From NCBI GenBank assembly GCA_009809945.1, contig WTPW01000024.1:875282-939281 (forward strand): 64,000 nt of DNA, read 5' to 3'. The notes under the pieces were generated by a model. It saw only the letters and a list, made by a program, of their open reading frames with translations, had not been told where the DNA came from and ran no database searches. This DNA is from Gigaspora margarita (Eukaryota; Glomeromycota; Glomeromycetes; Diversisporales; Gigasporaceae). Positions 52,808-64,000 of the stretch are shown here, in pieces. The translations under genes were made by a program, and so were the position numbers. Each line of letters starts with the position of its first letter. The first letter of the stretch is position 1.

Positions 52808-53540
52808 GAGATATTAATGGGTTGTTATTATTAGAAGGAGATTTTGATTTAAGCAAGACCTTATTAAAAAGATAGAAATCTTCAAAAGGTACAAAGAAGT
52901 AGTTAGGTAGAAGAGACTCTTGTAGTAAATATATATGTGCTTCTTCAAAAACATAATCGATCCTACTATATTTAATGGAGATTCTAATATATTGTTCTGT
53001 ATAAAACATTGGATATTCCTCTTGTAAATAAGTTAAAAAGGAACCAACAGTTTGTGGTGAAGATAAAGATTGTAATCTGTGGTGGTATAAAAATTTGTTG
53101 TAGCATATTGATGGGTCATAGATTTCAAGTGGATTAGAATAGAAGTTAATGTTAGTTCTTTGTATAGTATTAGTGTGTGTAGTTGATATATTGGAATTGT
53201 TATCAGAGCTATCTGATAACAATTCATATTCATTATATGTTTCTTGTTCTATAAAGTGAGTAGAACTATGTTGCTATATAGGTGATGATAAATGGGTATG
53301 ATATTGAAGTGGTACTTCTGCGTGGCATGATGAAATGGTATTTGAAGTACTAGGATTAATTTCTGCAGAAGCGCTCGCCATTTCAAGCTCAGTTCTCACA
53401 GCTGTGCAGGATACCATAGCCTGCCCTGTACATTGGATCTGGCCATCATAAACCTGGTCCTCTGTGTAAATGAACTTAACCACCTGTCCACTTACCTCAT
53501 TCTCTTCTGAAAATGGCCCACTAAAAGTGGAGGACATCAT
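52704..53540 (-). pseudogene. LINE N-terminal region with GC-richer head
   Basis: ATG at 53540 (MMSSTFSGPFSEENEVSGQV) lies 19 bases inside the 5' end. The frame runs to a TAG at 53274 (CAA/CAG-like context SPI-stop-QHSS), then continues in the same frame to 52704, ending with the first endonuclease motif. The first ~70 codons (53540-53330) use noticeably more G and C than the rest of the LINE and read like a different coding source. No zinc knuckle or RRM is recognised. It may replace ORF1. Function unknown. Confidence 0.65.
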
Positions 53541-53576
53541 TATTTCAGAAGCGGTAGCTGATATATAATGATTTAT

Positions 53577-53785
53577 ATTTTAATTATAATATTTATCAAT
53601 TATAGATATATATCAATTTATAACGAGTTAATCGATGTATAATGTTTAATTTTAATTAATATAAAATGATTATGCATTATATATCGATAATAGCTACTTA
53701 AAATATTTTGTGATGCAAAATCCACAACATGGCTATCATGGCATTTCCAAATTTGACTAACACTTAATTTGCTGATACCTATTAC
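53577..53785. other. AT-rich spacer
   Basis: Short palindromic AT text between the LINE duplication and the hAT-like element (ATATATCAATTTATAACGAG...). No feature. Confidence 0.5.
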
Positions 53786-55225
53786 CAGTATTGGAAATCT
53801 TATGTTCTCATGTTCTCATGAGAACATCACTTTTAATTTGAGAACATTTACAAAATTTAAGATGTTCTCTATTAAATTTTTTTTGAGAACATTAAGTTTG
53901 AAAAATATGTTCTCTATGTAAATATATAAAGTAATAAAAAATTATTTTATTAATATAGTAGTTTAAATAATTAAGTTCATAAATATTTAATTGTTAGTTG
54001 TTGAAATAGAAGACAATTTATTGTTTTTGAATTACAGAAAGATTTTGGATAATATAATTTATTGGGTTATCCATTCCTGGTTTTGATATAATATATTTGT
54101 ATAGCTACATTATTCTACAGTACTGAATAGCAAAATGTATCTACTTTTATCAATAAAACTTTAAATCATTATAACTTTTTTAAAACAAGTTAAATCAAAA
54201 AACCCTTTGACAAATTGATAGATTTTTTTGTAAACTACATTTCTGTCAAAGGATTTTTTATTACTTTTTTGTTTTAAAGAAGTTATTCAAGTTAAAGTTT
54301 GTAATGATTTTAAAATTTGGCATTTAATATCAAAAAAAGAAAAAATATGTATTTAATTTACCAATTAGAATCAATTGCATCAAAATTAGCCAATTTGAAT
54401 TAATTATTTAAGAATCAAAAATTTGTGCTCTATACAATATGGCAGATTTCTTATTGTGTCCAATGCTGTACAAACTTTGATATACTAGTACATATAATAT
54501 TATTATATTGAATACCAATTAAATCAATATTTAATATAAGTTTTCAGAGAGCTAAACTCACTATGATGATAACATAAATTTTTTACAAGAAAATTACTTA
54601 GCAAATCTTTAGTTATTATAATTTTAATCTTTAGTACTATATTTAAAATTTATATTAAAAATCTTTTGAATTAATAAATAACTAAATTCACTATAAATAG
54701 TGAAGAAGAAATAATATATTATATTTACTATATTTATTTATTTATTTATTTAAATATTTAAGAAACATTAAAGGCTTATCTAAAAACTAAATATACAAGT
54801 TGGATTAAACCAATAACATCTCCAACATTATATAAAAGCCTAAAATATTATATTGTTTTTTTTTTAAAAAAAATATATGATTATAGTTTTATTTTTTTAA
54901 ATAATTTAGCTTTGCTTTATCATTAATAATTTTTTAAATATATTAATTAAAAATGAAAATTAAAAAATAAATATAAGAAGTCTAAAAGTATAAGTTAAGA
55001 AAAAGAATATGAGAAAGAAATAATTGCAAAAAGAGAAAGTGAGTGTGAAAAAGAAAAAGAGAGAGAAAAAGGGAGAGAGAAAAAGTGAAAGAGAAAGAAA
55101 TAGAGAAGAAAAGGGAGAGAGAGAAAAAATTTTTTTATTTAGAGCATAAAAAGTTTTTGAGAACATTAAATTAATTAAGTATGTTCTCCTGAGAACATAA
55201 TTTTGAAAACAGATTTCCAACACTG
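53786..55225. mobile_element. 1.44-kb hAT-like element without ORF
   Basis: Ends CAGTATTGGAAATCT and AGATTTCCAACACTG. Perfect 8-bp duplication CCTATTAC at 53778-53785 and 55226-55233. Subterminal ATGTTCTCATGAGAACAT-type palindromes occur at both ends (53802-53830, 53862-53895 and 55148-55200), resembling the short motifs bound by hAT transposases. The interior is AT-rich with a purine tract. No transposase is present, so it is non-autonomous. Confidence 0.9.
54990..55135. repeat. Polypurine (GA-rich) tract
   Basis: About 140 bases of almost pure A/G on the plus strand (GAGAGAAAAAGGGAGAGAGA type). The opposite-strand 87-codon Ser/Phe/Leu frame is just its translation and not a gene. Confidence 0.85.
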
Positions 55226-56390
55226 CCTATTACACCAACAGTCATTTTACTGACACCCCACAAAACTAACAATTCCAATTCCCTGGCAATTCATTTTCCT
55301 GACAACTTACTTCCCTGAATCCTTTCCCCTGACATACCATTTAGCTGACAGCTATTTTTTCAGCGTCTTATTTTACTAATATCCTATTTCACTACTCATT
55401 TTATCAACAGCTATTTGCAAATAAGCTTTCATTTTATATTAAACACAAAAAATTATAAATTTAAAAATAATAAAGTTCTGCCTTACTTGAAAATTATTTT
55501 AGTAACAGCTTATTAGCTGACATCATGTCAAGTAGCAAGTTTTAAAAAATATATAATTGCAATTATTAATCTAATGCTAACTCTAACCCATATGATGTTA
55601 GCTAATTAAGCTTAATTTTTGGTGAGCTGAATAATTAGTTATATATCTTTATAATTATAAAATTAACATATTGTAGCCCCTATAAAACTTTTGAAAATTG
55701 TATCCTAACTTTCTCCAAACTATCAGCCATTATTGTTCCAGAAAATGCTCATTTCAGAACAAACTATATAAATTCTGAGTAAAAATCAAGATTCAGTTTC
55801 TTATTTTAATGAAGTGCAAAAAATAAAGCAAATCTTATTAGATTTGATTTCCACTTGAAACTTACTAGAATTCTATAGAAATGAGAAATTTGCATATAGT
55901 TTATTCTGAAAAATAAATGATTTTTGGAACAATAATGGAATAATAATTTGGAGAAAGTTAAGATATATTTTTCAAATTTTTTTATAGTAACATGTAGCAT
56001 TTATAGATGCTTGTGAAATAATTTTTGAATTGACAAATAGTTTTGTTATTTTGTAATTGTACTAAAAATTTCAAATAAACACAAAGAAATTTTTTTATAA
56101 ACTTAGACAGCATACTCCTTAGAATAATATTCTAATTCAAAATTAATTTTGTTACTAATAATTTTAGAACATAATAATTTTGTCAAGAGTTTTATTATTT
56201 TGTTAGATTTAATTTCATCTACTAATAAAATCAATTTTGTTAAGCATTACTAGTAGCATTAACTCAGTGAATCTCACAGAAAGTAGCTATATATTAACTG
56301 TGAACCATCCAATAAGATACACAACAATCAGAAAAAGAAAGTCTAGCTTGACTAATTAGTAGAAGGTAGTGCTCAAAATGATCTTGCAAA
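55226..56390. other. Non-coding stretch with repeated CTGACA words
   Basis: At 55230-55420 a loose repeat (TACTGACA / CCCTGACA / TAGCTGACA, spaced 15-25 bases) resembles degenerate minisatellite text. The rest is AT-rich. The open frame at 55806-56000 has no recognised similarity and is not supported. Confidence 0.45.
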
Positions 56391-56515
56391 AACTTGATAT
56401 TCAAATACTTGATTAAGTAAGTATCAAATAATTATAGATCAAATTAGTTGTCTAGTATATATATATATATATTTATAACTGTTTGATCTATGATTATATA
56501 TTTGAGTATCAAGCT
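56391..56515. repeat. Imperfect inverted repeat around an AT microsatellite
   Basis: CTTGATATTCAAATACTTGA (about 56394) faces ATATTTGAGTATCAAG (about 56499). Inner TAGATCAAATTAG faces CTGTTTGATCTA. The centre is a (TA)n run at 56455-56470. Confidence 0.6.
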
Positions 56516-56767
56516 TTGCTAAATTGTATCAAGTATTGGTAGTTATTCAATTTTTTCAATAATATTCTTTTAAATATACTTAGGTAAAATTTAGACATTT
56601 TGGCATTTTCAAAACCATTTCTAATAAAGGTTAGTAATGTGGAGTGAAAATATATTAGTGATAGAAAAGAGAAGCCACAACTGTAGCCCAAACGCTCATG
56701 TATATGAAGATCAAACAATGCAGTAAAAATCTATACATGCATGATTAACACATGTCAGAGCTAGTAT

Positions 56768-56955
56768 TTCTAAAAACTGAACTGAACTAAATATTGGGTT
56801 GAGTTTGAGTTTAGTTCAAATTTGAACTGAACCCAAACCAGACTTAATTTTAAAAATCTAGTTCAGTCTAAGTTCAGTATTGAACTTTTAAACCAAGTCT
56901 GGGTTCAGTTCGGGTTCAGTTCAAAAGTTCATGAACATGTTTGGGTTCAGTAAAA
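56768..56955. repeat. GAACCCAAA/TTCAGTTC oligomer cluster
   Basis: Dense overlapping words GAACTGAACCCAAAC, GGGTTCAGTT and AGTTCAAA in both orientations; the stretch folds on itself like the TTTGATTTGA element at 9301. A similar cluster lies at 60505-60705. Confidence 0.65.
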
Positions 56956-57694
56956 TAAAATTATTTAAAAATAAAAATGAATTAAAAAAATAAATATAAT
57001 TTAAAAAATAAATAAATAAATTAATCTTATGTTTTATTTATCATGAGGCATTTGTTATGTTTTTGCACTTGTTCTCGTATTTGCACTTATTTTTGTACTT
57101 ATTTTTAAACTTGAGACCATTATACAAAATATTTTCAAATTCATGAACTTTTTTCAGTCAAAATATTTTGTAAATAGCCCTAAACCCTATATATTGATAA
57201 TAGTCACACTAGAAATATTATTACAAGGATAACCTGATTTGTGGCTTATATGAAATTGATGTTTATTTGAAATGATAAGCTCATCAATGAAGTGATGAGC
57301 AGTCATTATTGCAAAATCAGTTGATTTTATTGCAAATCATGTAGATTTTTGTCTTTTATATTTTGTTTAGTGCTTAGATTGAGGCTTTTTGTCTAAGAGT
57401 GGAGTTTTGTTTGTTGTTTTTGTTGTAATATTATATGAAATTAGTAAATAGGATAAATTGAAGTAGGGCTAAGTATATGAATTGGTATTTATGGGCATGC
57501 AGATTTTAAGAAATAAGGTTTATAAGGGTTTGTTGTTCAGAACTAAAGAAGTTATCTTTGGTTTTGCTATTGCTTACCTTGGTAAAGGCTGGCTCTATCT
57601 TTGCCCACTCTTCCTATTTTAAGTACTTGCAAGTATTAGCACTATCTGTCACATCTATAGTAAATATTGTAGTCTATTTTTTGGGTTCATAGCT
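56956..57694. other. AT-rich non-coding stretch
   Basis: No gene or repeat recognised. Confidence 0.4.
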
Positions 57695-58240
57695 ACATAG
57701 TAGTGCAAGAACTATTAGTAGCAATTTTTGAGCACCATGTTTGTAAGAGCAGTACAACTTCCTTTATTAGTAAATAGCTAGGCTTTGTGGCTGCAGTAGC
57801 AGTACAAGGATTTTATTAATAAATAGCGACTACAGTAAAAGTGCAAGAACCTTATTAGTGAGCAGTTAGACTCTGTAGCTGTAGTAGTAGTACAAGGACC
57901 TTATTAGTGGTAAGTTGAGCTCTGTAGCTACAGTAGCAGTGCACAAATTTTATTAGTGAATATTTAGGATTCGTGGCTGCAGTGGCAATGCAAGACCCTT
58001 ATTAATAGTAAGTTAGGATCTGTGACTGCAGTAGCAGTACAAGAACCTTATTAGTAAATATTGAGACTCCAATAGCTACAATGATAGTGCAAGGTTCTTA
58101 TAGGTAAATAGTTAGGCTCTATAGCTGTAGTGGCAGTACAAGAACCTTATTAGTAAACAGTTATGCGCCATGGCTATAGTGGTAGTACAAGGACCTTATT
58201 AGTGGACGGTTAGGCTTCATAGCTACAGTAGTAGTGCAAA
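57695..58240. repeat. Minisatellite, ~60-bp unit, about nine copies
   Basis: Units follow the pattern GTAGCTACAGTAGCAGTGCAA, GGACCTTATTAGTGAATAG and TTAGGCTCTGTAG with considerable divergence. Array from about 57740 to 58235. No continuous reading frame. Confidence 0.85.
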
Positions 58241-59254
58241 TACCTAAAAAAATACTGCAAGATGATGCTCTGATTCTCTTTTTAGCTATATACAATACAT
58301 ATATTAGTTATCATACTTCTATTGTAGTTCTATGTAGATGTTTAGAAAATTTGGAACTGAAAAGTTAGTAGATATGCATCAGATAGGGTAGAGGAATAAT
58401 TGGTACAGGTTCAGATAAGTTTTCATAGACTAGAGGCTTTGTATTAGATATTGATTTTGATTTTTGAATATGTAATGCTAGAGCATGTTTGAATAGCAAA
58501 CTATTCCTATATATTTTTTATTAATAGCAATAAAGTAGCTAATTGAGCAATAATAAAAGGTAATAGCATATGATTGTATGCAATAGAAATTATAGACATG
58601 CATATGATAGAGATTATCCCTTAAACCATCAGGTTTAGCATATAAAGTTGTACACTAAAATATTTTGAAAAAAATTGAGCTTGAAGAATATATTTTTTTT
58701 ATAAAACTTTTATTCTAATTGGTTGTAATGATTCTTCAAGACCCGAGTTACATGGCACACCTGTAACTATAGAGTAAAATCCTCTATGTAACAGATTTGA
58801 AGGTGTAAATTTACATGATGGCTAAAAAATAGGTCATTTTACCTATACATTGAGCCATTATATCTCTTTAACATCATCTCAAAAATCAATTATATGAAGT
58901 TGGTTATGAAATATTTTTGATCAACTTTAAAAGTTATAATATAAAAGGGACTCTGCATAATAATTGTAAAAAATCTTTATAAGTGTCATATGAAAGTGCC
59001 TTTTTTAGTATTAAATTTGGGCATAAAGATCCTATTATGGTTGACACCAAATAACTGATTTTAGAAGTATTGATAAAAAAAATTTTATAAAATAAGAATT
59101 ATATAGTAATCAAAACATGGTATGCTTTTATTTTAGCTTAGAAAATAGGGGTATAGCTTGATAAAATTTGGAGTAAATGCACAAAAACAGGCCAAAAATC
59201 ATTTTAGCATACAAATTTGTATGCTAGACAGTTTAAAGAATAGATGCGTATGCA
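58241..59254. other. AT-rich non-coding stretch
   Basis: No gene recognised. The 71-codon frame at 59158-59373 runs into the MITE at 59255 and is not supported. Confidence 0.45.
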
Positions 59255-59534
59255 CAGTATTGCACATTTTGGCTGTCTACAGCCTTTTTTGGCTTGTTCA
59301 TATCCAAAATTGTCCAAATGTTCAAGATTGCTCAAAGCTTGTCCAGGCTTTAATAATTAATAAATCTATCTAAAAAATACATAACTATATAGTTTTTTAG
59401 GTGCTAAACACATTCCAGTTAAAATTAAAATAGATTATCTTAATTAAATTTTAAGTAATTTTACTTTATTTAATTGTTCAAAATTGTTCAAAATTGTCCA
59501 AATCATTGTCCAAAGCTGTCATGTGACAACATGT
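59255..59534. mobile_element. 280-bp hAT-like MITE
   Basis: Ends CAGTATTGCACATTTTGGC and GTCATGTGACAACATGT. Duplications CGTATGCA (59247-59254) and CATATGCA (59535-59542), one difference. Closely related in its whole length to 11106-11374. Confidence 0.85.
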
Positions 59535-59687
59535 CATATGCATGCTGCAGAGATTATAAGATACATGTAGGAGTAAATGGAGAATCTCAATGCCTTCTCT
59601 TTGATGCTCAATTATAATCTGGCTCCCATCCCTCCCACCCTCTCTTATTTATTGCATCTAGCATCTTGCTTGTTGTTATATGAAACA

Positions 59688-60020
59688 GTTGAATGTGCTA
59701 CACCTTAGCGTGGCCTAGAACTCACTATTTTAAATTGGTGTTTCATGTATGCACTACACTATAGCATGGACTAGAACTCACTAATTATGTTGATATTGTT
59801 GTGTATGTGCCATACCATAGCATGGGCTCGAACTCTTTGTTATAAAAATTGAAATTGTATATACTGAGTTGAATGCACTATACTATAGCATAGGCTCAAA
59901 CTTGCTGTTATAAAATTGATATTGTATGTTAACAAGTTAAATGTGCCACAACATAAACATGGGCTTGAACTCACTATTAAAAAAGAAAAAAAGGTAGAAT
60001 GCACCACACCTTAGTATTAG
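59688..60020. repeat. Minisatellite, ~65-bp unit, about five copies
   Basis: Units contain GCACTACACTATAGCATGG, CTCGAACTCACT and TTGTTATAAAATTGATATTGT. Unrelated to the 57.7-kb array. Confidence 0.8.
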
Positions 60021-60500
60021 TGATTCTCAATTATGCTTCGTCATGTTATATATTCACATGTATATAGAGTTTAAGAACACAATATGCAATAGTCTAATAA
60101 AAAAAGAGTTTAAAAGAAATCTGAGCAAGAATAATATTAGGCAATCAAACAACAAATATAAATTTGGAAAATTCACATCTCACAATTTTGTGTTGTTTAA
60201 AAGCATTAATAAGGGCATTAAAGCATGAATAATAATTACTCAACCATAATAATTGTCAATTATCTTACTTATTTCTGGTAGTTTTTCCACATTTAGATCA
60301 CATTTTTCAGATATGACCAATCAAAAATGTTAAAGCAAACAGACCCAGAATTTAAGTATATAGATAGATTGGAATGTTAATTACAATTTAATTTTCTATA
60401 TAAAATTTTGATGGGTTAAAATGCGCATGATTCAGAAACATGCACATTAATGTGCATTTATACATATAATTGAGGAATCATGTGCATGCATGAAACCCAT
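60021..60500. other. AT-rich non-coding stretch
   Basis: The 61-codon frame at 60043-60228 has a Lys/Asn/Ile-rich composition with no recognised domain. No other feature. A run of TGCGCATGA/GTGCATGCATGA words lies near 60420-60495. Confidence 0.4.
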
Positions 60501-60710
60501 TTCTACCTGAACCCAAACTTGTTTATAAACTTTAAACCGAACTCAGACTGAACAATATTTCAAGTTTGAGTTCATTTCAGGTTTATAAATTCTAGGTTTA
60601 GTTCAGGTTAGAGTTCAAAGATCTGCAATATTTAAAGTTTGAATTCAGGTCTGACTAAACCTGAAACAAACCTGAACTAAACTGAACCCAACTTCAACAC
60701 TAGTTAGAGC
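60501..60710. repeat. GAACCCAAA-type oligomer cluster, second
   Basis: CCTGAACCCAAACTTG at one end and CTGAACCCAACTTCAACACTAG at the other, with AGTTTGAGTTCA and GTTTAGTTCAGGTT between. Same oligomer family as 56768-56955. Terminal structure not resolved. Confidence 0.6.
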
Positions 60711-60769
60711 ATACTGGTATAATTCAAACAAAAACTGAAACAGACTTGGAAGCTATTAAGTAAGTATAA

Positions 60770-61010
60770 GAATAAATGGCAGGCATGATTTATCTAGTAG
60801 CACCAAAGTAGAGAAAATTCTCTCAGCCACCCAACTACTCCCAGTTAAAGAACACATGATTATATTATTTCTTTGCCTAGCTGGCTCACTATAGCAAGCA
60901 AAAAACTACTAACTGTTCTTAGTGTAACCCCAGTGCAATATGATTACTACTTTCATGAGTAGTCATTGCTGTTCTAGCCAATCTAGCTGTTTTTTTACTC
61001 TGCTGCTCTT
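60770..61010 (-). pseudogene. Possible hAT transposase C-terminal relic
   Basis: One minus-strand frame near 60860-60790 gives TGSSWVAERIFSTLVLLDKS, reminiscent of the S.ERxFS..G..I segment of the hAT dimerisation domain. Upstream text is interrupted by stops. Only about 25 residues support this. Confidence 0.25.
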
Positions 61011-62214
61011 GTATTCAGCTAACTTTTAATAAAAAATCAACCTGGTCTAAATTACAAGCATGATCCAAAATAAAGTACAAATGATATATAATATAATTCT
61101 TTTTGAATACTTGATTCTAAACATTAAGATTAATGTTATACTTCTAAAAAATAATTTGACAAATTCTAATCTAAATCAAAAATTTTTCTCACTATTGTAA
61201 AAAGCAACTCAATTATATTGATAAAGTTGATTTTATTATAATAAGTAAATATTGTCAACAAAAACCAGAAATCTTGATAAAATTTTCAGATTTTCTTGAC
61301 ATTATTTATAGTATGTTAGCAGATTGAAAGGCATTATACTCTGATATAGAAAATGGATTTACATTTAAAACTAATTAAACAAGAATTTAAAGATTTTAAT
61401 TTGCTGAGTTAATATAGTTTGATTTTTGAAACAGGTTTAATCCTTAAGTATTTTTTTATAATAGTAATGTATTATTCTAATATTGAATTTGATAGTACTT
61501 TGAATAAGTTGTTCAAAGAAATCCTGTTATGTATACCAAATTACAGATAATAATGGCTCTTTACTTCTCTAGAGATAATTTTGAGTAAAGAGAAAGTTAA
61601 AAGTAAATGATATTATTATATTACTATAACTATCACTTATAAAATATAAGGCATAGTACTAACAATATATAATAGTTTTTGAAGAAATAATATTAAATGT
61701 TGCCATATTTTATATAAACAAAAAGTAATTACATGTTGCTCTTTAATATAGGCATCTTCATTATCCTCTTTTTAATTAAAAAAAGTCCAAACGGTTACTA
61801 TATCAAGAACCAAATATAGTTGATACCAAAATCAATTCACTAAATTCTGTAATTTCATGTTACCGCAATGCTATATTAATTGTAATATAGATAAACATAG
61901 CAATACTATAGAGTAAATACAGCATTGCCACAATACAATATAGCATTTATACATCAACTATAATTGCAAAGTATAAATCAATGCACTTATACTCACAGTA
62001 CTCAGTATATTTGCTGTTACAAATAAACTTAAGTTATACTGTACCAAATAAGTAGCAAACTAAACCCAAAATATAATCTTTAGATTAAGAGCCTTATTAG
62101 AAAAAGTATTAGCCATGCAATAAATAGAGTATTAATAAATTCTTATTATGGAAAGATAATAGAAACAATGCATAATAATTAACAAAATACTTGCTTACAA
62201 ATTCATGACTAGTC
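61011..62214. other. AT-rich non-coding stretch
   Basis: No gene or repeat recognised beyond low complexity. TATAGCAAT/ATTGCCACAATA words recur near 61860-61960. Confidence 0.45.
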
Positions 62215-62270
62215 AACTCATGGATTTGTCACTTTTGTCACCTTTGTCACCTTTTGTCACTTTTAAATTT
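62215..62270. repeat. TTTGTCACC short tandem repeat
   Basis: GATTTGTCACTTTTGTCACC, TTTGTCACC and TTTTGTCACTTTT give four imperfect 9-11-bp units. Confidence 0.8.
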
Positions 62271-62471
62271 TTATTTAAGAACAAAGAACACTAAAACAGA
62301 AATTTCTATACATATCTAATTCTATATTTAATTATTTATTATGACAACTGCATACTTGAAAATAATGACTAATTTGAGTGAATTCATCCTGAAGATATTA
62401 TTGTACCACTAGTCCCCTATGATCTCTATAATATAATGATGAATATTAAGAATTGAGTAGATATAACTTTT

Positions 62472-62640
62472 TAGGCACTTCTTAAATCAACTAGACAAAG
62501 AAAGAAACAGAATTCTTTAGTTTATGCATTCTACTTGGAACAACTTTTAGAAGTCTTTACAAAATTACTAGCTGAAGGAACAATGCTTAAAAGTTGTCTT
62601 ACCAATACTTATAACCTGTACTTATTATATTTTTGAAAAA
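62472..62640 (+). pseudogene. Possible short gene relic
   Basis: One frame reads LLKSTRQRKKQNSLVYAFYL, EQLLEVFTKLLAEGTMLKSC, LTNTYNLYLLYF before a stop. It has a protein-like mixture of residues in an otherwise AT-rich region, with no ATG in frame and no recognised family. Confidence 0.25.
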
Positions 62641-62872
62641 TGGGAAATAGAACAAATAATGCGAACAAGCAAAATTAGCTTATGAACAATTACTGATTTG
62701 AGTCAAAATGAATACCAAATTTTGACTTGAATAATTGCAGTAACACAAATAATGTAATCACTAATTTCATATGATTATAGCTGTTATTTTATCTATAATA
62801 TTAGAAATAATCCTAAATATAGTTAAAAATAGATGCTACTATATATCTACTATAACATTAATTAGAAATATA

Positions 62873-63051
62873 TGTTGTACCCCAAATCTAAATTTGTCCC
62901 AATTGTCAATTGGGATGGCCCAGATGTCAATTTATAGCCAAAAATAAAAATTGGCCTAAACTGATCTCTAACTTTACTTTAATTTTACCCTAACCATAAA
63001 TTTAATTTGGCCTGATTGTCATCTGAGCAGATTGTCATCTGGGGCACAACA
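62873..63051. mobile_element. 179-bp MITE with TATA flanks
   Basis: Ends TGTTGTACCCCAAATCTA and ATCTGGGGCACAACA, inverted. TATA at 62869-62872 and 63052-63055. The interior has AATTGTCAATTGGGATGG and TTGTCATCTGAGCAGATTGTCATC. TA-type (Tc1/mariner-like) duplication is possible. Confidence 0.7.
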
Positions 63052-63055
63052 TATA

Positions 63056-64000
63056 CATAAGTATACTAACAATAATTAATGTATAAGTGATAATTGAAAA
63101 TATATAGCATTAAAATTGGCATCTCCTATTATAATAAATTATTGTCTGTCATAAGTATCCAATACATTTTTACTAATTATTTTGTTCATTTTAAAAATAA
63201 GGCATAAATTTTTTAAATTACTATTTATTTTAGTGATAATAATTTGAGTCTTAACTAGTAGCATTAATAGACTTGTAATGCCATGCATATCAAGACTAAA
63301 ATATATATTTGAATTACAATACTCAGATATATATGAAGTGGAATATATAAATACCCTATTTATTCATACTATACTTATCTGATACTACATATAAGTAAAG
63401 CTTGAAATTTATTATAGTATTGTTCTTATAATTGATATATATTTTAATACAATCTATTCTATATTAATTTTCATAATTTTATCCTCAATAAAGAGAAATT
63501 TTCAATTTATAAGATTATATTATTGTGTTATAGTAATTATTATTTAGTTTAATATCCTCATTAATTATTACATAAATAAATACTTTCACTAATTTTATAC
63601 AAATTAATATCTTCATTAATTATTAAATAAATTAATATTTTAGTATTTAATATATAATTTAATAATATCTTCACATTAAAATTTCTCTAATTATTAAATA
63701 AATTAATTTGTTTGCTCATTATTAAATAAATTAATTTGTTTACTTATTATTAAATAAATTAATATAAACAACTTATCTTTGCTAATCATTTTGTTATACT
63801 CTGATTATTCAGTAATTATTTGTACCTTTATTGGTTATTCATTAATTATTTGTTATGCCTTCATTAATTATTCAATAATTATTTTTTATACCTTTGTTGG
63901 TATTTACTAATTATTGAATCATTCTTGTATAGTACATACTTTTTATTTCCCTACTAATTAATTGGTCTGGACTGGTCTGAACTGATCTAAGTTTAGAAAC
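63056..64000. other. AT-rich low-complexity end of window
   Basis: TTATTAAATAAATTAAT words recur at about 63600-63770 and TTCATTAATTATT words at about 63790-63920. A GGTCTGGACTGGTCTGAACTG tail at 63962-63985 looks like the start of another oligomer cluster. No gene. Confidence 0.5.

Larger units (their letters stand above)
46870..53559 (-). mobile_element. Full-length LINE (non-LTR retrotransposon)
   Basis: 17-bp duplications GATATATAACGATTTAT (46853-46869) and GATATATAATGATTTAT (53560-53576), one difference, flank it. The 3' end carries a 15-base poly(A) tail (plus-strand T run at 46870-46884). Single-ORF plan: N-terminal region, AP-type endonuclease, reverse transcriptase, RNase H, C-terminal zinc motif. 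The 5' untranslated part is only about 19 bases if the ATG at 53540 is used. Frameshifts (A7 run near 52757, another near 47905) and stops (53274, 52016) mark it as decayed, but it looks much younger than G1. A 0.54-kb insertion lies at 49012-49551, and five ambiguous bases occur. Confidence 0.9.

Noticed and set aside
47072..53233. Short alternative frames within the LINE (47072-47299, 48295-48501, 49777-49980, 51219-51464, 51769-52032, 53033-53233)
   Set aside because: Shadows in other phases or the opposite strand. The motif-bearing frames are the endonuclease, RT, RNase H and zinc regions.
54960..55223. 87-codon Ser/Phe/Leu-rich frame
   Set aside because: Antisense reading of a polypurine tract inside the hAT-like element.

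Overview
This window looks like a transposon graveyard from a very AT-rich eukaryotic nuclear genome. No intact host gene was found, and no rRNA gene, stand-alone tRNA gene, CRISPR array or bacterial-type operon. The coding matter is almost entirely retrotransposon pol/gag broken by stops and frameshifts, plus one short relic of Sel1-like repeats near 5.6-5.8 kb. AT-rich DNA crowded with transposons, Sel1-repeat relics and RNase H-bearing LINEs suggest an early-diverging, repeat-rich fungus such as an arbuscular mycorrhizal (Glomeromycotina) species. That is an inference from style, not a database match.

Layout. 1-3.1 kb: AT-rich DNA with a large foldback and extra copies of its arm and core. 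3.1-10.4 kb: a badly decayed protein-coding region on the minus strand (CCHC zinc knuckle, Gln-rich and coiled-coil stretches), split by four or more DNA-transposon insertions. 10.9-42.75 kb: a Ty3/gypsy-like LTR element on the plus strand (called G1) with CTAT target duplications. 23.9-39.88 kb: a second element of the same family (G2), on the minus strand, inserted into the RNase H region of G1. G2 carries its own insertions, including a 3.6-kb AT-rich element holding two long SINEs, one of which holds a hAT-type MITE: five levels of nesting. 42.75-46.87 kb: telomere-like motifs, tandem repeats and a third SINE. 46.87-53.56 kb: a full-length LINE on the minus strand (endonuclease, reverse transcriptase, RNase H, C-terminal zinc motif) with 17-bp target duplications and a poly(A) tail. 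53.8-55.2 kb: a 1.44-kb hAT-type element. 55.2-64 kb: AT-rich DNA with two minisatellites, two MITEs and faint gene relics.

Because G1 and G2 are homologous, each serves as the empty site for insertions in the other. This allowed element ends and target duplications to be read directly. At least five groups of non-autonomous DNA elements appear: (i) termini AGGACC with 8-bp duplications, six copies of 0.18-1.2 kb; (ii) hAT-like termini CAGTG/CAATATTG with 8-bp duplications, four copies; (iii) termini AGGGTTCC with 10-bp duplications, two copies, plus a 1.0-kb foldback with an 11-bp duplication and mirror-image minisatellite arms; (iv) a PIF/Harbinger-like copy with TAA duplication; (v) elements with TA, TATA or TTAA duplications.

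The most unusual protein-level observations are a third reading frame between integrase and 3' LTR conserved in both G1 and G2, a long cysteine-rich, multi-zinc-knuckle linker between protease and reverse transcriptase in both, and an unusually GC-rich N-terminal segment at the very 5' end of the LINE. G1 is clearly dead (catalytic YxDD read as YLDN) and G2 is also broken.
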